The notes below the pieces were generated by a model. The model had not been told where the DNA came from. It worked only from the letters and a program-made list of their open reading frames with translations, and searched no databases. From contig JASHPL010000248.1 of NCBI GenBank assembly GCA_030038125.1, positions 1 through 34,911 on the forward strand: a DNA stretch of 34,911 nucleotides, read 5' to 3'. This document shows, one piece after another, positions 17,039 through 25,434 of the stretch (position 1 is its first letter; the number at the start of each line of letters is the position of its first letter). Made by a program: the position numbers and the translations under genes. Source of the DNA: Candidatus Sulfotelmatobacter sp. (GTDB lineage Bacteria > Acidobacteriota > Terriglobia > Terriglobales > Acidobacteriaceae).

Positions 17039-17580
17039 ACGGAGTCCTCCTTTTGAAGTTGGTGAAGTGGTTCACTCTTTGATTTATCGCCGTGGAGACA
17101 GTGTTCTTGGCCTCCGCAAAATCGGGTGGCCTTTTTCTTTGGCAGGGGAACTTTCGTCTGCGTGCCGATTCGCTTCTCGGCCGACAGACCGGGCGCAGTT
17201 TCTCACTGGCTGCTATGGACTGTCAAGGCTGAAAGCCTTGTGGGGCGCGTTTTTTGCCTGCTCAAAATCGAATATTCACAGCGCAATGTGACGCATGTCC
17301 TAGCCTTCCACCGGCACGAAAGCAGATCATAGCAACGGCGAGAGCAGTCGTACGAACGACCGCCATGCTCTTTGACAATCCCATGTCGTCTCTAAATCCT
17401 TGCGGCTCAAGATTTTGCCCCTAAATGATTGCAGCCCAGAGATCAAAGCCCAAAAATGGACCCAATTTCGAACTTGGCGTGGGGCTTTCAAACCAACGCA
17501 GGGGTTAAAGTTCTGTTCAAAGAAAAAGAACGCTGAGAAGCGTTGCTGCTCTCTTCTCGCAGGAGCTCAATCGGCCAACA
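17039..17580. other. Non-coding stretch upstream of the S53 gene
   Basis: This 542-bp stretch carries no supported gene. It includes a short palindrome CAAGGCT/AGCCTTG at about 17223-17239, with a TTTTTT nine bases beyond it on the plus strand, and the terminator of the STN-like gene at its right end. The 5' leader and promoter of the protease gene must lie here, but no convincing -35/-10 or riboswitch core was recognised. Confidence 0.4.
17520..17544 (-). terminator. Intrinsic terminator of the STN-like gene
   Basis: On the minus strand AACGCT-tctc-AGCGTT forms a 6-bp stem followed directly by CTTTTTCTT, a classic U-tract. It lies 37 nt downstream of the stop codon at 17581. Confidence 0.78.
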
Positions 17581-18369
17581 CTACTGTTGTTGGGGCGGTT
17601 GCTGCGGGACGCGCGGATTCAGTCCGGGATTCTGCTGCTGCTGCAGTTGCAACTGGCGTTGCTGCATTTCCTGCAAAAGCTCTTGCGGAGTTTTGACGCC
17701 CGGCTGCTGCGACTGCTGATCGGAGTCGGCGGTTGGTTGATCCGCACTCTGGTCGACGTTGCTGTTGTCGTCCGCCGGTTGACTCACATCCGCATCACTG
17801 GTGTCCGCCGAAGTGTCTGCCTGAGCCTGATCGGTACTGGCCGCTTCGCTCGCAGTCGTATCGGGTTGAGGCGGCCGGTTCGCACTGGCCGCATCGGCCG
17901 CGCTGCGCGCCACTAGAACCACTCGCGTCAGCTCTGTGGGATCTTTCGCGGAACCGAGCAGCACATAGTTGAAGCGGGATCCGTTCAGCAGCCGTGAGAC
18001 GATCAATTGCGCCGGACCTGGACCGAGATCCGTGACGACTCGCTCGCGCGCGTCCGGCACATCGATATCCGCGCCCGTCTGCTTGCGCACGGCACGGAGA
18101 ATATCGGCGAGAGTAGAGTTGTGCGCCACGATTGTCAGCTGGCCGTTCTCATAGGTGACGCGCGGCGGCACGGGAGCGATCGAGTCCAGCGGAATCTGCT
18201 GGATCGGTCCGGTCGGCCCCGAGGGCAGCGGTGGAAGCTGCTGCTGCTGCGCCTTTTTGATCTTGTGGTGAGCCTGAGTTTTCGGTTTGGCCGTATCAGC
18301 AGCGCAAAGGTTCGCCAGGCACAGGACAATGATCCCGGCAAACTGTACGGTTCTCAATCCGGTACTCAC
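17581..18369 (-). CDS. Secreted STN-like domain protein with Gln/Pro-rich tail
   Basis: The track starts at 18492, but a GTG at 18369 with GGAGG 7 nt upstream gives a proper signal peptide (LRTVQFAGIIVLCLANLCAA). The 262-residue product has a Pro/Gln linker and then, at ~residues 72-140, a single secretin/TonB short N-terminal-like domain: YENGQLTIVAHNSTLADILR followed by AVRKQTGADIDVPD and LLNGSRFNYVLLG. The remainder is Asp/Ser/Thr-rich and ends in a poly-Gln/Pro run (QLQLQQQQNPGL, PQQPPQQQ). STN domains normally sit at the front of secretins or FecA-like receptors; here it stands alone, so a periplasmic adaptor role is only a guess. It ends at a good terminator. Confidence 0.78.
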   Translation of the reverse strand: MSTGLRTVQFAGIIVLCLANLCAADTAKPKTQAHHKIKKAQQQQLPPLPSGPTGPIQQIPLDSIAPVPPRVTYENGQLTIVAHNSTLADILRAVRKQTGADIDVPDARERVVTDLGPGPAQLIVSRLLNGSRFNYVLLGSAKDPTELTRVVLVARSAADAASANRPPQPDTTASEAASTDQAQADTSADTSDADVSQPADDNSNVDQSADQPTADSDQQSQQPGVKTPQELLQEMQQRQLQLQQQQNPGLNPRVPQQPPQQQ

Positions 18370-18629
18370 TCCCAATCCTCCCAGGGGCTTGGTTTCGGGG
18401 GCACAGCAGGACGGCCTCTCCGCAGATTCTATCACCGCTCGTGCGAAAGGGGAGCGGTGGCCTTGATTCACTATCAGAGGAACGTCCGCCAACGAATCTC
18501 TTGCGTGGAATGTGCAATGACTGCCGTTCCGTGTCTTTCGACCTACCGTAAATTCCTGATGCGTCGCTGCCCGAGCGGGTCTAGACTAGCTTGTTGGTTT
18601 CAAGTTTCTGAAACCAAAGGCCAAGCATC

Positions 18630-19640
18630 ATGTCACAGGCGCGTCATTCGTTGGCAAACTTCCTGCTTTGGATTGTTCTCCTGTTGGGCTTTACATTGCC
18701 GGTCGCAGCGCAGAGCTGTGAGAGTTCCAGTGACCTCGAAGATGCTGCGCGATCGGCCATTACTTCGACCGCCCAGCGATATTTCGATATGGCCGCCAAG
18801 AGCGACACCGCATCTCTGCGTCAGAATGCGATTGCCAGCCTGGCCGCAAATTTTTCTTCCATTGAAGGGACGGTCAAGGATCATCAGGCGAATCTCAGTG
18901 GAGCGCAGGCAGCGGTGAATTCTGTTTTCCTGCTTCAGGCTGATGGATCGGCTCCTCTGCCGCACGCTCAGTTCTATTGCGGCATCTTCGGCAAGAATGG
19001 CCAGACGCCTGGCAGCGCGATTTTCGAGCTGAACAATTTGCCGCCGGGGAAATATGGCATCGCTCTACTGGAAGCAAGTTCTCCGAAAGGGAAAGCTTAT
19101 TTCTCACTGATTCTGCAGCAGGAAGGGACGGAGTGGAAGTTGGGCGGACTGTACATCAAAGATGCGGAGTTTTCCGGTCACGACGCCCAGTGGTTTGCCG
19201 CGCGCGCACGCGAATACAAAAGCAAAGGGCAAACGCGGAATGCCTGGCTTTATTACCTGGAAGCGCGAAATCTGATCGCTCCGCTGCCTTTCATGAGCAC
19301 GCAAGCCACAGATAATCTCTATGACGAATTTCAGAACCTGAAGCCGGCAGACGTTCCTGGCGATGGAAATACCGTGGAGCTTGCCGCCGGAAGTGGCAGC
19401 TATAAGCTGACCGCGCTTTTTCCGCAGGCCGTGGGAAGCGATCTCGACCTGGTCGTAAAATATCAGGTGGCGGACGCTTCCAATACGAATCAAGCCTATG
19501 CGAGCAACGTCGCGGTCATTAAAGCGATGGTAACGAAGTATCCTGAACTGCGACAGGCGTTTGCCGGGGTTGTGGCCCGTGCCGACGACTCCAGCGGGCG
19601 AGATTACGGCACGCTACTCACTATGACCGAAATCAAATAG
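18630..19640 (+). CDS. Secreted protein of unknown function
   Basis: The 336-residue protein has a clear signal peptide (ANFLLWIVLLLGFTLPVAAQ). The mature chain starts with a helical segment (DLEDAARSAITSTAQRYFDM, KSDTASLRQNAIASLA), then a beta-rich middle with QFYCGIFGKNG and PGKYGIALLEASSPKG, a short helical stretch WFAARAREYKSKGQTRNAWL that looks like one TPR-like pair, and a C-terminal beta region. No catalytic motif or known domain is recognised. The ribosome-binding site is weak (AAGGCCAAGC). It is divergent from the STN-like gene and ~200 bp upstream of a PilZ gene. Confidence 0.75.
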   Translation: MSQARHSLANFLLWIVLLLGFTLPVAAQSCESSSDLEDAARSAITSTAQRYFDMAAKSDTASLRQNAIASLAANFSSIEGTVKDHQANLSGAQAAVNSVFLLQADGSAPLPHAQFYCGIFGKNGQTPGSAIFELNNLPPGKYGIALLEASSPKGKAYFSLILQQEGTEWKLGGLYIKDAEFSGHDAQWFAARAREYKSKGQTRNAWLYYLEARNLIAPLPFMSTQATDNLYDEFQNLKPADVPGDGNTVELAAGSGSYKLTALFPQAVGSDLDLVVKYQVADASNTNQAYASNVAVIKAMVTKYPELRQAFAGVVARADDSSGRDYGTLLTMTEIK

Positions 19641-19844
19641 GAGAAGCGAGTGTTCGATTGCCCGCTCGTCAGATTTCCAGATATTCAATGTTCGATCGCG
19701 TCACCGAGCTACGGCAAGCTAGCAAGTTTTCCGGGATGACTGTTTGTCATCTGCTGAGTTTTACGATTTAGCTTCTCCTGCGCGTCGGTATGCGGTAGAG
19801 TAGCGGCTTCGCTATCCCGGGCGATCCGCCCAGGTGAAACCCTC

Positions 19845-20327
19845 ATGACTGCTCCTCCAGTTCGGGTTGAACGCCGTGTCGGACAGAGATTTCCCTACCT
19901 TCTTCCTGTCTCTCTCAGCGAATGCGCGACTGCGGTTCAAGGTCTGGGATTCACGCAGGACCTGAGTTCGCGGGGCGTTTTTCTTTTTACCGACGCCGCC
20001 CTTTCCGAAGGCAGTGAAATTGAACTCACGTTGCAGATGCCCGCGGAAATCACGCTGGGCGAAAACATGCGCGTGTGTTGTCGAGGGCGTGTGCTGCGCA
20101 TTGTGAGGCCAGCAGCACTGTCGAGTCAGAGTTCTGCAGGACAGAACTCAGCGGACCGAATTCCCGCGGAAAACCGTATTGGAGTCGCAGTCCGTTTCGA
20201 AAGCTACGAATACCTACCCGATTCATCCGAAGGGGCTAAGACCACGCCGCGGGTTTTGGCGCTTCATCAGCAAAAGGACGATAGCGACGGACTGGTGCCG
20301 GTTTCGGATCGCACCGCATCCAGTTAA
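19845..20327 (+). CDS. PilZ-domain protein with an inserted loop
   Basis: This 160-residue protein carries both canonical cyclic di-GMP contacts: ERRVGQRFPYLLPVSLSE at residues ~9-26 (RxxxR-like) and QDLSSRGVFLFTD with DLSSRG at 39-44 (DxSxxG). The domain ends with IGVAVRFESYEY. Between the strands CRGRVLRIV and IGVAVRF, where PilZ proteins normally have a short turn, it has about 23 extra residues (PAALSSQSSAGQNSADRIPA) encoded by a palindromic DNA segment. The C-terminal 35 residues are disordered. AGGTGA 8 nt upstream supports the ATG. It precedes the CpaE-like ATPase, so it may help link cyclic di-GMP to surface or pilus functions; that is inference. Confidence 0.87.
   Translation: MTAPPVRVERRVGQRFPYLLPVSLSECATAVQGLGFTQDLSSRGVFLFTDAALSEGSEIELTLQMPAEITLGENMRVCCRGRVLRIVRPAALSSQSSAGQNSADRIPAENRIGVAVRFESYEYLPDSSEGAKTTPRVLALHQQKDDSDGLVPVSDRTASS
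20129..20149. repeat. Hairpin inside the PilZ gene
   Basis: GAGTTCTG-cagga-CAGAACTC is a perfect 8-bp stem with a 5-nt loop. It encodes the Ser/Gln/Ala-rich loop that interrupts the PilZ domain in frame. No second copy was found in the window, so its status as a mobile element is unproven. Confidence 0.55.
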
Positions 20328-20565
20328 TCCCTCGGACTACTCCAAAAATTTTCACACAAAATTCGAACATACTCGCTTCCCAACCATGAATTCTTGTCTT
20401 ACAATGTCGGGTCATCAGAGGCGAAAGGCTTCTGAGGTTCTTCTGTGCGTGTCCCCCCACACCCGGCCCCTTGCGTAATGTGCTCCGAGTTCTGTGCGCG
20501 TGGCACGCTACTCTTGTGGTTTGGTTACTTAGGTCACTTGGCGGGAGATTCCTTCTCTTTTTAAC

Positions 20566-21831
20566 ATGCAAACACCGAGAGAAATCAGCGAGAACCTCGC
20601 TATGCATGGGATCGCCGTCGCCCTCTTGACTGAGGACCGGGAACATTTATCGGCGCTGCAGACCCGCCTGGAGGCAACACGCCTGGGGCGACCGGTATTC
20701 AGCCAATTCGGCTATCCCACAACTGCCACGGATGTCATCCTTCGCCAGCTTCAGGAATCGCGGGCGGAAGTGGTGATCGTCGACGTTCCCGCGCACGATC
20801 CGCAGCGCGCCATCCGCGCCATCGAACTGATTCGCGCCACCACCCTGCAGATCACCATCTTCGCCAACGGGGAGATGACACAGCCCGCGAACATCGTAGC
20901 CAGCATGCGCGCGGGAGCGGGAGAATACGTCGATCATGCGGCCGGGTCGGACGCTCTGCTGGAGGCGCTGACGCGCTACGCCTCCATGCGCACGCGCGCT
21001 CCCGGAATGGCGGGAAAAGCCCGCGTACTCACTTTTCTCAGTGCCAAAGGAGGAGCCGGTTGCACCACGGCTGCCGTCAATACCGCTCTCGCTCTGCAGG
21101 AATCGCATGGTGACGTGGTTCTGGTCGACTTCGCACCCATTGGCCACTCCGCGTTGCATCTGAATTTGCGGCCACAATTTGGCGTGCTCGATGCATTGCA
21201 GAACTTGCACCGCATGGATGTTTCGCTGCTCGATGGTCTGATGACGCCAACCAAAGAAGGATTGCATCTTCTGGCTGGGCCGCAGCAGCCGTATCCCACC
21301 GAGCCGACTCCCGGCGAGCTGGCCCGTTTGTTCGATCTGCTGGTGAACCATTACCGCTTCGTCGTGGTTGATGCTTCCAGCCGTCTCGATCCCACGACGC
21401 GCCTGCTTTGTGATCTCTCCAACGCCGTGCTGGTTGTAACTCAGACCGACGTCGTTTCCCTCTGGAGTGTGGGGCGGATCCATGCATTTCTGGAGGAAGG
21501 CAACGAGCGCGACCGCCTGCGTGTCATTTTGAATCGTTATAAGAAGATTCCCGGCTTCACTGACGAGGATGTAGAACAGGCCACCAGCTGCAAGGTTTTC
21601 TGGAAGGTTCCGAACGCGTTCCATTCGGTTTCGCCTGCCATTGACCACGGCACGCCAGTGGTTTTGCAGGAAGGACTTGAGATCAGCCGCTCGTTCCGCG
21701 CTCTGGCCGCCGCGTTGGCGGAAGCGTCTTCCATTTCGGACGGTGGCCCAGACCTGGTTTTCGGCGAGGAGAAAGCGAAGAAAGCCGCCGCCGGACGCCT
21801 GAACTTCTCACCCGCCCGGGCGGGACACTAG
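20566..21831 (+). CDS. CpaE/MinD-like ATPase with pseudo-receiver domain
   Basis: The 421-residue protein has an N-terminal receiver-like domain (~13-135: GIAVALLTEDREHLSALQTR, VVIVDVPAHDP, a late GAGEYVDHAAGSDALLEAL) and a C-terminal MinD/ParA-type P-loop ATPase (~150-400). The deviant Walker A is SAKGGAGCTT at 159-168; Walker A'/B strands are DVVLVDFAPIG and FVVVDASSRLD. This is the layout of CpaE, a cytoplasmic localisation ATPase of Flp/Tad pilus systems. The receiver keeps an Asp in the VIVDV strand, but phosphorylation is uncertain. No other tad/flp gene is in the window, so this is an orphan here. Start is uncertain: ATG 20566 or the in-frame ATG at 20602. Confidence 0.83.
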   Translation: MQTPREISENLAMHGIAVALLTEDREHLSALQTRLEATRLGRPVFSQFGYPTTATDVILRQLQESRAEVVIVDVPAHDPQRAIRAIELIRATTLQITIFANGEMTQPANIVASMRAGAGEYVDHAAGSDALLEALTRYASMRTRAPGMAGKARVLTFLSAKGGAGCTTAAVNTALALQESHGDVVLVDFAPIGHSALHLNLRPQFGVLDALQNLHRMDVSLLDGLMTPTKEGLHLLAGPQQPYPTEPTPGELARLFDLLVNHYRFVVVDASSRLDPTTRLLCDLSNAVLVVTQTDVVSLWSVGRIHAFLEEGNERDRLRVILNRYKKIPGFTDEDVEQATSCKVFWKVPNAFHSVSPAIDHGTPVVLQEGLEISRSFRALAAALAEASSISDGGPDLVFGEEKAKKAAAGRLNFSPARAGH

Positions 21832-21838
21832 TTTCGCA

Positions 21839-21880
21839 GCCGCGCTCGGGCTCGCAACCGAGTAACGCTCTCAGCGCGGC
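21839..21880. terminator. Hairpin between convergent genes
   Basis: A perfect 8-bp repeat, GCCGCGCT/AGCGCGGC, brackets a second possible stem, CTCGG/CCGAG. It occupies the gap between the stops of two convergent genes, and its right arm overlaps the last codons of the minus-strand gene. There is no T-run, so a terminator role rests on position only. Confidence 0.45.
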
Positions 21881-22383
21881 GCCACATCCTGGGGAAACAT
21901 TTTGAATTCCACTTCGCGAGTGCGCGAGCTCACTTTATTATCCGCGTCTGTAGAATTCTGAATGAGCGTTCCCTTCAGAACGTAGTAAGCCTCATCCCCC
22001 GGATTCTTTCCGTCGCCCCGTTCCACAGTCCCCTTGAATTCAAACCAGACCCCATGGACGACTTTGCTGGTGAAACTTAATTTTGTGTCGTCGAGTTTCG
22101 CGGTCCTGAAGAATTGATCGACGAAAGCTCCCTGATCGCTGCCTTCGTCTTCAAATCGCGAGATGAATCCGGTAACTGTGCCATCCTCTTCAACGCTGAC
22201 CTGCACGAACTCGCCCTCTTTGAGGAACGTGTACATGCCGGAATAGGCGCGTCCGGCAGGCGCATTTTTCTCTGCTGAGGGATGATCGGCCGCTTTGGCC
22301 TGTCCAACCTGCGCCGCAGCCGTGAATGTGAGGGCACTTAAGATGACAGCGGCTTTTAGGATAATGAAAAAGATTATCCGCAT
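21871..22383 (-). CDS. Secreted protein of unknown function
   Basis: The track's start at 22590 lies far upstream of any protein-like sequence. The ATG at 22383 opens a textbook signal peptide (RIIFFIILKAAVILSALTFT). The 170-residue product has a beta-rich mature domain: YSGMYTFLKEGEFVQVSVEE, DGTVTGFISRFEDEGSDQGA, FVDQFFRTAKLDDTKLSFTS, then WFEFKGTVERGDG and YYVLKGTLIQN. This looks like a small lipocalin- or beta-sandwich-type exported protein, but no family is recognised. The ribosome-binding site is weak. It follows the frameshifted Sel1 gene on the same strand by ~90 bp. Confidence 0.75.
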   Translation of the reverse strand: MRIIFFIILKAAVILSALTFTAAAQVGQAKAADHPSAEKNAPAGRAYSGMYTFLKEGEFVQVSVEEDGTVTGFISRFEDEGSDQGAFVDQFFRTAKLDDTKLSFTSKVVHGVWFEFKGTVERGDGKNPGDEAYYVLKGTLIQNSTDADNKVSSRTREVEFKMFPQDVAPR

Positions 22384-22474
22384 GTAAAGAGTGCTTGCTC
22401 CGCGTAGATGGTACTCCTGCGTTGCCAGAAAGCCCAAGCAGGTGCGATTGTTCGGAGTATGGTGAGGTGGGTCT

Positions 22475-23294
22475 TTACTGGCGGCAGAACCGTTGCAAGT
22501 CTGGAGGCGGAGGAGCGGGAATGGTATCGAACTCTCCATGCCATCCAGTGCAGCAGTGGGCCACAACGTTACGGCACATAGTGCCTTCACGCTCCCTAGC
22601 CTCGTTCTTTGCCTGTTCTATTTGAGTGCTACTGAGCTCGGTTTCGAGTGCTTGAAGGTCATCTGCGGCGCTACGCAGGCCAGTGTCAGAACTCATGAGC
22701 AGCCAGACGTAAGCTTTGAAATAATCTTGGGGCACGCCCTCGCCATCTCGAAGCAACCTCGCAAGTTCTCGTTGCGCCTGTGGTAGCCCTTGCTCGGCGG
22801 ACGGCTGGAAGCCGTTGGCTGCTCGCGCGTAGTCTTTGCGCTCCAGAGCGATTTTTGCCCAGCAGGTACTCGGCAAACGGATCGCCATGCGAAGCGGATT
22901 TTTCCAGCCACGTTTGCGCCTCATTCAGGTCCCGAGGAGGTACCAGACCGGCATAGATCACGCGGCCAACAAGCCACTGTGCGAGCGGATCATCCTGCAG
23001 CGCAGCTTTTTTGTACCACTCCAGAGCCGCCTGCGGGTCGGTCGTCACGATGTGCCCGGTCTCGTAGAAATATCCGAGGACAACCTGCGCCGGCGCGAAT
23101 CCAAGCTCGGCGGAGCGCCTGAAATAGTCGATCGCATTCGCGCTGCTGCGCGCAGCATTACTGCCTTGGAGCGCACCCATTCCTTTTTCGAATAATCCCG
23201 GTGCATTCTCTCTGGCTTTAGTAGATTGTGCAGCGCTCCCAAGCCACATGAGCGGCAACAACAACATCGGGAGCACACACCGGCCGCTTTGCAT
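22475..23294 (-). pseudogene. Sel1-repeat exported protein, frameshifted
   Basis: Two overlapping frames make up one protein. Frame 1 starts at 23294 (GAGG 9 nt upstream) with a signal peptide (CVLPMLLLPLMWLGSAAQ) and runs through Sel1-like repeats (AIDYFRRSAELGFAPAQVVL, AALEWYKKAALQDDPLAQWL, WLEKSASHGDPFAEYLLGK). It then loses the repeat pattern at a run of five A residues on the minus strand (22852-22856). The repeats resume in the next frame (ALERKDYARAANGFQPSAEQ, ARLLRDGEGVPQDYFKAYVW) and end at 22475. Removing one A restores a single 272-residue protein. Sel1 arrays are protein-interaction modules. It may be a recent mutation, a sequencing error or slippage; as written the gene is broken. 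Confidence 0.8.
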
Positions 23295-23453
23295 CTTTGC
23301 TTACCTCGATGGGAATCATGGTGCGTTCTCTAGAGTGCGTCAAGACGCAAGGGATGATGACCAACCGTAACTCGGGAAACCGAAAAGATTTGAAACTCAG
23401 AGTCTGCCCTAGTGGGCTATGCCAAATATGCTCCCACCATCTACCATAGAACG

Positions 23454-25217
23454 ATGCCCGAACTCCCCCCCGACGAGACTCTGCAATCCGAGCCGGTTCT
23501 CCGGTTGGTTGTGGAGTTACCTTCGCGACGGAGAGTTTTCTTCGGCAATTTGCGGGATCTGATTTTTCCGCGGCGGCTCCCGAAGCTGGAGCTGCGTTCG
23601 GCTCCGGCGCCCTTCTGGCCCGACGTCTTTGTGAAGCGCGGACTGCCTTGGCTGCGCTTTCTCGAGTCCACCTTCTATCACGTCATCGCCCTTGCGCTGC
23701 TGATTGCGGCCGCTCACTTAATTGCGTTGCAACCGCGGCCGGTAGTTCGCGCTGCCTTTGACCGTTCGCAAATTGTCTATGCGCCCGCAGAATATCTTCC
23801 GCCGATCGACACGCGAGTCACGCCGTCAGCCGCACCTACGAAGGCTGACCCCCAGTACGCGCCTCAACCCATCATTTCCGTTCCACCGGAAGCGGACAAT
23901 CGCTCACAGACAATCGTCGCTCCGCCGAATATAAGGCTGAAGCAGGATGTTTCTCTGCCCAACATCGTGGCCTGGTCGGATAAGGAGGAAAAACCTCAGC
24001 TCTGGATTCCGCCGGTGCCGATGACGCCCGCATCCGAGATCACGCGAATGGGGCCGCGGATCGATGAATCGGTTGTGAGCCCGCCGCCCGATGCGGCGCA
24101 GCTTGCGCGCCGTCGACAAGATCCGAATCTGCAGGTCGAGGTCGTGGCTCCTCCGCCGGAGTTCCGCACCTCACCCGCGGCGACGGAATTTGCGGCTCCC
24201 GAACCGGCCGTGGTTGCGCCACCCCCCGCGTTTGACGACGCTCCCGCGCGGCAACTTGGACAGATTAATATTGCTCGCAGCTCAGTCATCGCTCCCGCCC
24301 CGCAATTGCCTGTGGTTGCACAACGCGCGATTCCCGGAGGCAAATCATCGGCGTTAATCGGCGTCACGCCACGGGTAGTTCCTCCTCCGCCAGCCTTGTT
24401 ATCTTCGGCATCCGGCGGCCAATCTTTCGGATCGCCCGGCCGCCTGATCGCACTGAATTTGCATGCCTCAGTCGGCGCGCCGCCAAGCCTACCGGCCGGC
24501 AACCGACGCGGAACATTCGCCTCGATGCCAGAAGGACATCCCGGAGCCTCGGGCTCGCCGGGATCAACGGGCGGTGGAAGCAATCACGATGCGCGTGGAA
24601 CTGGATCGAAGCAGACAGTCAATGATCTGCCTTCAGGACTCTACGTAGGAAATGCAACTGCCGCATCGTCGCCGATGTCGGGAAGTTCTTCTGCAAAGGC
24701 AGAATCAAATAGCCCGACAATTGTGGCGAGCGTTCATCCGCCACGCGTAAGCAGCACACCGGTTCACGCCGCATCGCCCGGAAACGCCGCCAGGCTCTCG
24801 GACCCCGAGCGCGCCGTGTTCGGTGACCGCAGATTTTACTCGCTGACCTTAAACATGCCCAACCTGAACTCGGCGGGTGGAAGCTGGGTGATTCGCTTCG
24901 CCGAAATCAAGCAGGACCCCAACGCTCCCCCTGCGGATCTGTCGGAGCCCACGGCCACGCGGAAAGTTGATCCGGGATATCCCTCGCAGCTGATTCGCGA
25001 GAGACTTTCAGGGACTGTAATTCTCTATGCCGTCATTCGCGCCGACGGGACAGTGGGTGATGTGCGCGTTCTGCGTGGTGTGGATGACCGGCTCGATCAT
25101 TTCGCCAGCCAGGCGGTGCAGAAATGGCTGTTCCAGCCCGCGATGAAGAACGGATCGCCGATCGATGTGGAAGCCACCTTTCAGATTCCGTTCCGTCCCC
25201 CACAAACGAATTTCTAA
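23454..25217 (+). CDS. TonB-family protein (energy transducer)
   Basis: The 587-residue protein (from the ATG giving MPELPPDETL; a GTG at 23412 is possible) has one N-terminal membrane segment at ~74-93 (FYHVIALALLIAAAHLIALQ) after a ~73-residue cytoplasmic part. A very long Pro/Ser/Ala/Gly-rich periplasmic spacer follows. The C-terminal ~85 residues are a TonB-like domain (KVDPGYPSQLIRERLSGTVI, LYAVIRADGTVGDVRVLRGV, AVQKWLFQPAMKNGSPIDVE). It would couple the proton-motive force, via ExbB/ExbD, to TonB-dependent receptors such as that at 6-8.5 kb. The cytoplasmic extension before the membrane segment is longer than in classic TonB (~12 residues). No exbBD genes are nearby. Confidence 0.88.
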   Translation: MPELPPDETLQSEPVLRLVVELPSRRRVFFGNLRDLIFPRRLPKLELRSAPAPFWPDVFVKRGLPWLRFLESTFYHVIALALLIAAAHLIALQPRPVVRAAFDRSQIVYAPAEYLPPIDTRVTPSAAPTKADPQYAPQPIISVPPEADNRSQTIVAPPNIRLKQDVSLPNIVAWSDKEEKPQLWIPPVPMTPASEITRMGPRIDESVVSPPPDAAQLARRRQDPNLQVEVVAPPPEFRTSPAATEFAAPEPAVVAPPPAFDDAPARQLGQINIARSSVIAPAPQLPVVAQRAIPGGKSSALIGVTPRVVPPPPALLSSASGGQSFGSPGRLIALNLHASVGAPPSLPAGNRRGTFASMPEGHPGASGSPGSTGGGSNHDARGTGSKQTVNDLPSGLYVGNATAASSPMSGSSSAKAESNSPTIVASVHPPRVSSTPVHAASPGNAARLSDPERAVFGDRRFYSLTLNMPNLNSAGGSWVIRFAEIKQDPNAPPADLSEPTATRKVDPGYPSQLIRERLSGTVILYAVIRADGTVGDVRVLRGVDDRLDHFASQAVQKWLFQPAMKNGSPIDVEATFQIPFRPPQTNF

Positions 25218-25276
25218 AGCAATCTAACCACCCGGGTTGGACATCCGACTTACAGTCGGAAATAAAAATAGTGGGT

Positions 25277-25332
25277 GCTGCCGAGCTTCGCTCGGCTGGA
25301 CAGGCGAGGACGCCCGGGCGCCCGGCCCTACA
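25277..25332 (-). repeat. Double-hairpin palindromic element, intergenic copy
   Basis: Read on the minus strand this is TGTAGGGCCGG... with a perfect GCCGAGC/GCTCGGC stem and loop gaa, ending CAGC like the copies in nrdJ; the first hairpin is longer and less regular (56 bp in total). It lies in the 217-bp gap between two convergent genes. A 6-bp hairpin (TCCGAC/GTCGGA) lies just left at 25245-25261, and a degenerate GGAAGGGCAC element just right at 25341. Confidence 0.75.
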
Positions 25333-25434
25333 TGGATCTTGGAAGGGCACAACCTCGGCTGTTGCTTTCGTGACTCAGTGTCTCGATGGTGAAGAACTTT
25401 CGAGTGATCTTCGGTTGAGTTCGCCCGGACCGGA

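Noticed and set aside
17039-17330. Cyclic di-GMP (GEMM) riboswitch ahead of the S53 protease
   Set aside because: Neither strand shows the GGGCAAACC / CGCAAAGCC signature of that family.
20647-21648. 333-residue open frame on the minus strand
   Set aside because: It is antisense to the CpaE-like ATPase, which has clear Walker motifs; no protein character is seen.
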